From contig NZ_MRCB01000004.1 in assembly GCF_001904635.1 (NCBI RefSeq), forward strand, positions 124,001-188,000: a stretch of DNA of 64,000 nt, written 5' to 3'. Each line of letters starts with the position of its first letter. Position 1 is the stretch's first letter. Under the pieces are notes generated by a model. The model was given only the letters and a program-made list of their open reading frames with translations, was not told the origin of the DNA and made no database searches. Made by a program: the position numbers and the translations under genes. This DNA comes from Hydrococcus rivularis NIES-593 (GTDB lineage: Bacteria > Cyanobacteriota > Cyanobacteriia > Cyanobacteriales > Microcystaceae). Of the stretch, positions 61,190 to 64,000 are shown in pieces.

Positions 61190-63478
61190 TCAACGGGGTA
61201 ACTGTTCGGGTTGCGATGGCGGTGGAGAGGGCACCTCGGTAGGATCGGAAGAATCGGTAGCAAGACAGTTGTCAGCTGCAGGCGATATGGCTCGAAACCC
61301 CAATTCCTTTAAGGTTTCCAATTTGATCCACCCCTCTTTTCCCTCAGGAGAAGAGGCCTCGCCTCCAATGCTATGGGAAGTGACTTTTTCATCGACTTGA
61401 CAGACTTGCAACTTCAGCCAAGTAGAATTGGGTTCGGTTTGCACGACTTTAAGCATGCTGTCTTTTGGTACGTCACCCACTCTTTTTTCAGCGGCCGGGC
61501 TGTCGAGAAGCGTAATGGTTCTAAAGATTTCGATCGCGTCTCCTGCTGCTAGCGGCAGTTGGGAAGAAACCGTTGGTTCGGGCACAATTGGAGTCCCTTG
61601 CGGATCGGAAGTCACGATAGGAACTCGCGTATCCTCTGTGCTGCTGTTTGCCAGTTGCCATAACCAATAGCCCCCACCCAAGGCGAGCAAACCAAGAGAA
61701 GCCATTGCCAAGACTAAAAGCCATGGCGAGCGCTGGGGCGGAGCTTCGGGAGATGAGACGTCCTCAAATCGCGCGGTCAACACCGTGTCTTCAGCCTCCT
61801 CGTCCGTCTCAAGGTCTTCTGATTCGGGTAACGGTGGTTCGTCGCTCGATTCAGCCTCAAATTCCGGATAGACCAAAGGAGTTGACTCGGCACCCGCTTT
61901 CGGTTGCACCTGACAGTGAACTAAGGCAATCGTTACGTTATCGTGCCCGTTTCTTTGGTTAGCAAGGGCTAATAACCGTTTTCCCGCCTCCATCACATCT
62001 CGTTTGCCTTCTAAAATGGGAGCGATTTCTTTCTCCCAATACTGCTCGACGCGATCGAAATCGCTCAGCCCATCAGAACAAAGCAGGAAAACGCAGTCCT
62101 CATCCAAAATTAGGTGCTGAATCGTCGGGTGAAGCGAGGCAGATGAACTCATGCCCAAAGCTTGTACCAATGCGCCAGCGTTGGGATATTGCACGGCTTC
62201 TCGATAGAGCAGGTAGCCCAGTCGAACTTCTCTCGATGCCAAATCGTCGTCAACGGTAACTTGATGGCAGCTTGTCGGCGTAATCCAGTAAATGCGAGAA
62301 TCCCCAACGTGAGCGACATAGATTTCGTGAGCGCGAGCTAGTCCCATAACTAGCGTCGTTCCCATGCGCTGTCGTTCCTGGCGATTTTCGCTATCGTTGC
62401 GATCGCTAATCAAATCGTTGGTGTCGCAGATGGCGCGTTCTATTGCCTGCATGTAAATTTTGGGATCGGACTCGGTTGCATTGCCGAGGGAGCGATCGAT
62501 GTCCTCAACCAAGGTATCGATCGCCAGTTGCGAGGCAATTTCTCCGCCTTCTTGTCCGCCGATCCCATCGCAGACGATCGCTAGTGCCCTGTTGCGATCG
62601 CCAATCGTAACGATTTTGCCACTGGGCGGATAGCAGGCATCTTCGTTATGCTCGCGAGTCGGTCCGGCATCGGTGCTGGTATAAATCTGATAGGTTCGCT
62701 CTTGCAGGCGAGCGGCTTGCCCTATGGCTTTTTCTAGAAGAGCAACGAGCTGTTCGGCTCGCTCGATTTTTCCTTGCTCTAGATGCTCGCACAGTTTTTG
62801 TAAAAACTCGCTCAGGTTCGGCGATGCTTGCTCGATCCATTGAGACCAAAGCTGTCCCAACTGATGCAAACTTGGCTGCTTTTCCAGGTCAGACTGCAAT
62901 TCGAGGAGCTGAATCAGGGGTCCATTGACCCTCAGTAGCGATGGAGCGAGCAAACTGGCAGCTACGCCCCTATTCTGTAGCGGTTGCCAGAGGCGAGCCA
63001 TTTGCCACAACCAGTTGAGTTGTCTTAATCCAGTTGCCTTGTGCCAAACTTCGGTTAATTTGGGAAAGAGTTCGTCGTATTTCAATTTGCCCGATTCGTC
63101 GGTCGGAATGCTGTTGTATTCTAATAACCAAATCTCTGGCTCCGTCCGTTCGCCCGAACTGGAGAGGTAGCCGTAAACTTGAGGAACGTGCAGTCGATAG
63201 GGCAGAAGCTTCAAATAAGGAAGAATGTTATCGGGAACTTCTTCTGGCGTTAGGGGGGAGATGGCGGGTTGGGTGTCGAGAAGAATGCGCGGTCTAACGA
63301 AAAGATAGCGATCGCCAATTAACTCTCCCTCGCTAAAGTCTTTCTTCCACTCTCCTACAGTCCATAGATAGCGCCTCACAATGGGCGTTCGGCATTTGTG
63401 ACAGTCTCGATCGGTTAGGAGATTGGGTGCCTGACAACTGGGATTTGAACATTGAATGGTTGCCACAGAATTTTCCAT
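61190..63478 (-). CDS. PP2C-type phosphatase with zinc ribbon and membrane anchor
   Basis: A 762-residue multi-domain protein. It starts with a zinc ribbon (Cys10, Cys15, Cys26, Cys29), followed by a region (about 40-250) with weak resemblance to a protein kinase fold lacking the motifs for catalysis, then a complete PP2C domain (260-520: TREHNEDAC, CDGIGGQEGG, MGTTLV, HVGDSRIY, LLCSDGLSD, GHDNVTIA) with all metal-binding aspartates. An acidic linker, one membrane helix (585-609) and a proline-rich, SH3-like tail follow. It should remove phosphate from Ser/Thr residues at the membrane and probably forms an operon with the CHAT-FHA gene downstream. Confidence 0.9.
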   Translation of the reverse strand: MENSVATIQCSNPSCQAPNLLTDRDCHKCRTPIVRRYLWTVGEWKKDFSEGELIGDRYLFVRPRILLDTQPAISPLTPEEVPDNILPYLKLLPYRLHVPQVYGYLSSSGERTEPEIWLLEYNSIPTDESGKLKYDELFPKLTEVWHKATGLRQLNWLWQMARLWQPLQNRGVAASLLAPSLLRVNGPLIQLLELQSDLEKQPSLHQLGQLWSQWIEQASPNLSEFLQKLCEHLEQGKIERAEQLVALLEKAIGQAARLQERTYQIYTSTDAGPTREHNEDACYPPSGKIVTIGDRNRALAIVCDGIGGQEGGEIASQLAIDTLVEDIDRSLGNATESDPKIYMQAIERAICDTNDLISDRNDSENRQERQRMGTTLVMGLARAHEIYVAHVGDSRIYWITPTSCHQVTVDDDLASREVRLGYLLYREAVQYPNAGALVQALGMSSSASLHPTIQHLILDEDCVFLLCSDGLSDFDRVEQYWEKEIAPILEGKRDVMEAGKRLLALANQRNGHDNVTIALVHCQVQPKAGAESTPLVYPEFEAESSDEPPLPESEDLETDEEAEDTVLTARFEDVSSPEAPPQRSPWLLVLAMASLGLLALGGGYWLWQLANSSTEDTRVPIVTSDPQGTPIVPEPTVSSQLPLAAGDAIEIFRTITLLDSPAAEKRVGDVPKDSMLKVVQTEPNSTWLKLQVCQVDEKVTSHSIGGEASSPEGKEGWIKLETLKELGFRAISPAADNCLATDSSDPTEVPSPPPSQPEQLPR

Positions 63479-63744
63479 GAAAACTATTCGCTCCCTTGGG
63501 CGATCGATAATTGGATGCTGCGTGCATGCCTCTGTGGAGGCTGCCTAAAACTCAACTGCATCTAAAGATGGTTTGATCTGGTAGGTTATTTCCAAATTTT
63601 AGCAATCCATGCAGAAATACTTCTTTGAAAATCTTTGACGCAAGCTTTTAGGCTGAAGATAGCTAAAACGAAAAAGGAAAAATATCTGCTTTCTCGGTCA
63701 AATATCCCTCTTTAATTTTGGATGAAATACGTTCCGTCTAGTTG
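63479..63744. other. Spacer between the PP2C gene and the broken GT2 gene
   Basis: About 265 bases without gene or clear hairpin. Bases 63650-63715 resemble the promoter-proximal stretch of the response regulator at 56165-56215 (both end CTCGGTCAAATAT(C/G)CCTCTTT), but here the ATG is ATC and no frame follows. Confidence 0.45.
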
Positions 63745-64000
63745 CTATTGGCGCTGACTAGAGGAGCGATCGCCCGAAACCAATTCCGAGAGCTTGGAAA
63801 AACTGGAAATCTCGAAAGAGGTAACGGAATTCTCTAAGCTCAAGCCATCGCGCGATGCTTGCTGCATTTCTTCTACTTTTAGGAGAATTAAGTATTCGTA
63901 AAATGCCTGTAAGGTACACCAAGCAAATCCCGCTCTAAAATACCGCCTAGTATAAAGTACATGTAAAACCAACGCAAAAGCGGTCTAAACGGAAGGCGTA
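63745..64000 (-). pseudogene. 3' end of a frameshifted family 2 glycosyltransferase gene (continues outside window)
   Basis: Reading from the window end on the minus strand, one frame gives RLPFRPLLRWFYMYFILGGIL, the segment that precedes the C-terminus in WaaE-like GT2 transferases. About 63945 the frame changes, and the second frame gives RAGFAWCTLQAFYEYLILLK and VEEMQQASRDGLSLE, the usual last segment of the same family. A few bases coding the expected D-G between the two are missing. So the gene is broken by a small deletion near 63945, unless this is a sequencing error. The main catalytic part lies beyond the window. Confidence 0.65.

Overview
The window is chromosomal DNA from a cyanobacterium. 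The evidence is the separate rpoC2 subunit gene, many GCGATCGC (HIP1-type) octamers, and a set of genes typical of the phylum: CAAD-domain protein, Tab2, DUF4079, DUF4330, DUF4149, CofH and a type III PhaE/PhaC synthase. There is no integrase, transposase, phage gene or CRISPR array. A coccoid or Pleurocapsa-like lineage is plausible, because the glyoxylate shunt is known from only a few cyanobacteria, but the species cannot be named from this sequence.

Layout. 1-6 kb: the 3' end of rpoC2 with its terminator, a DUF4079 membrane protein, a 15-unit ankyrin protein, uppP, and egtD, whose N-terminus is read through a palindromic repeat. 6-20.2 kb: a carbon-storage island with phaA-phaB, convergent aceB-aceA (malate synthase and isocitrate lyase), a ribbon-helix-helix protein, phaE-phaC, a patatin-like hydrolase, two phasin-like genes and an SGNH hydrolase. 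20.5-36 kb: housekeeping genes on both strands (CAAD protein, metzincin protease, gpmI-secG, DUF4149, M42 peptidase, a dihydroorotase homologue lacking its metal ligands, DUF4330, speA, GT-C protein, cofH, 2Fe-2S ferredoxin, response regulator, tRNA-Thr, pentapeptide protein). 36-51.4 kb: a minus-strand run of envelope glycan and membrane genes (HTTM-DUF393, a broken GT39 gene, PIG-V-like, AlgI/AlgJ-like pair, GT-C proteins, two GT2 enzymes), ending with tab2. 52-64 kb: response regulators, NDH-2, SGNH-like protein, LMW phosphatase, OmpA lipoprotein, cbiD, and a PP2C / CHAT-FHA pair. The last bases hold the 3' end of a frameshifted GT2 gene.

The storage island is the most coherent system. It holds a route from acetyl-CoA to poly-3-hydroxybutyrate (PhaA, PhaB, PhaEC), granule-coat phasins, a candidate depolymerase (patatin) and the glyoxylate bypass that would let acetyl-CoA released from polymer be turned back into C4 acids. 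The two phasin genes share a leader that can fold into two hairpins whose pairing is kept despite base changes, which may be an undescribed cis-acting RNA element. One phasin carries a triplicated 21-residue helix unit.

Two families of short non-coding inverted-repeat elements (about 149 bp and about 115 bp, three copies each) are scattered through intergenic DNA, and a 48-bp palindrome occurs twice around the start of egtD.
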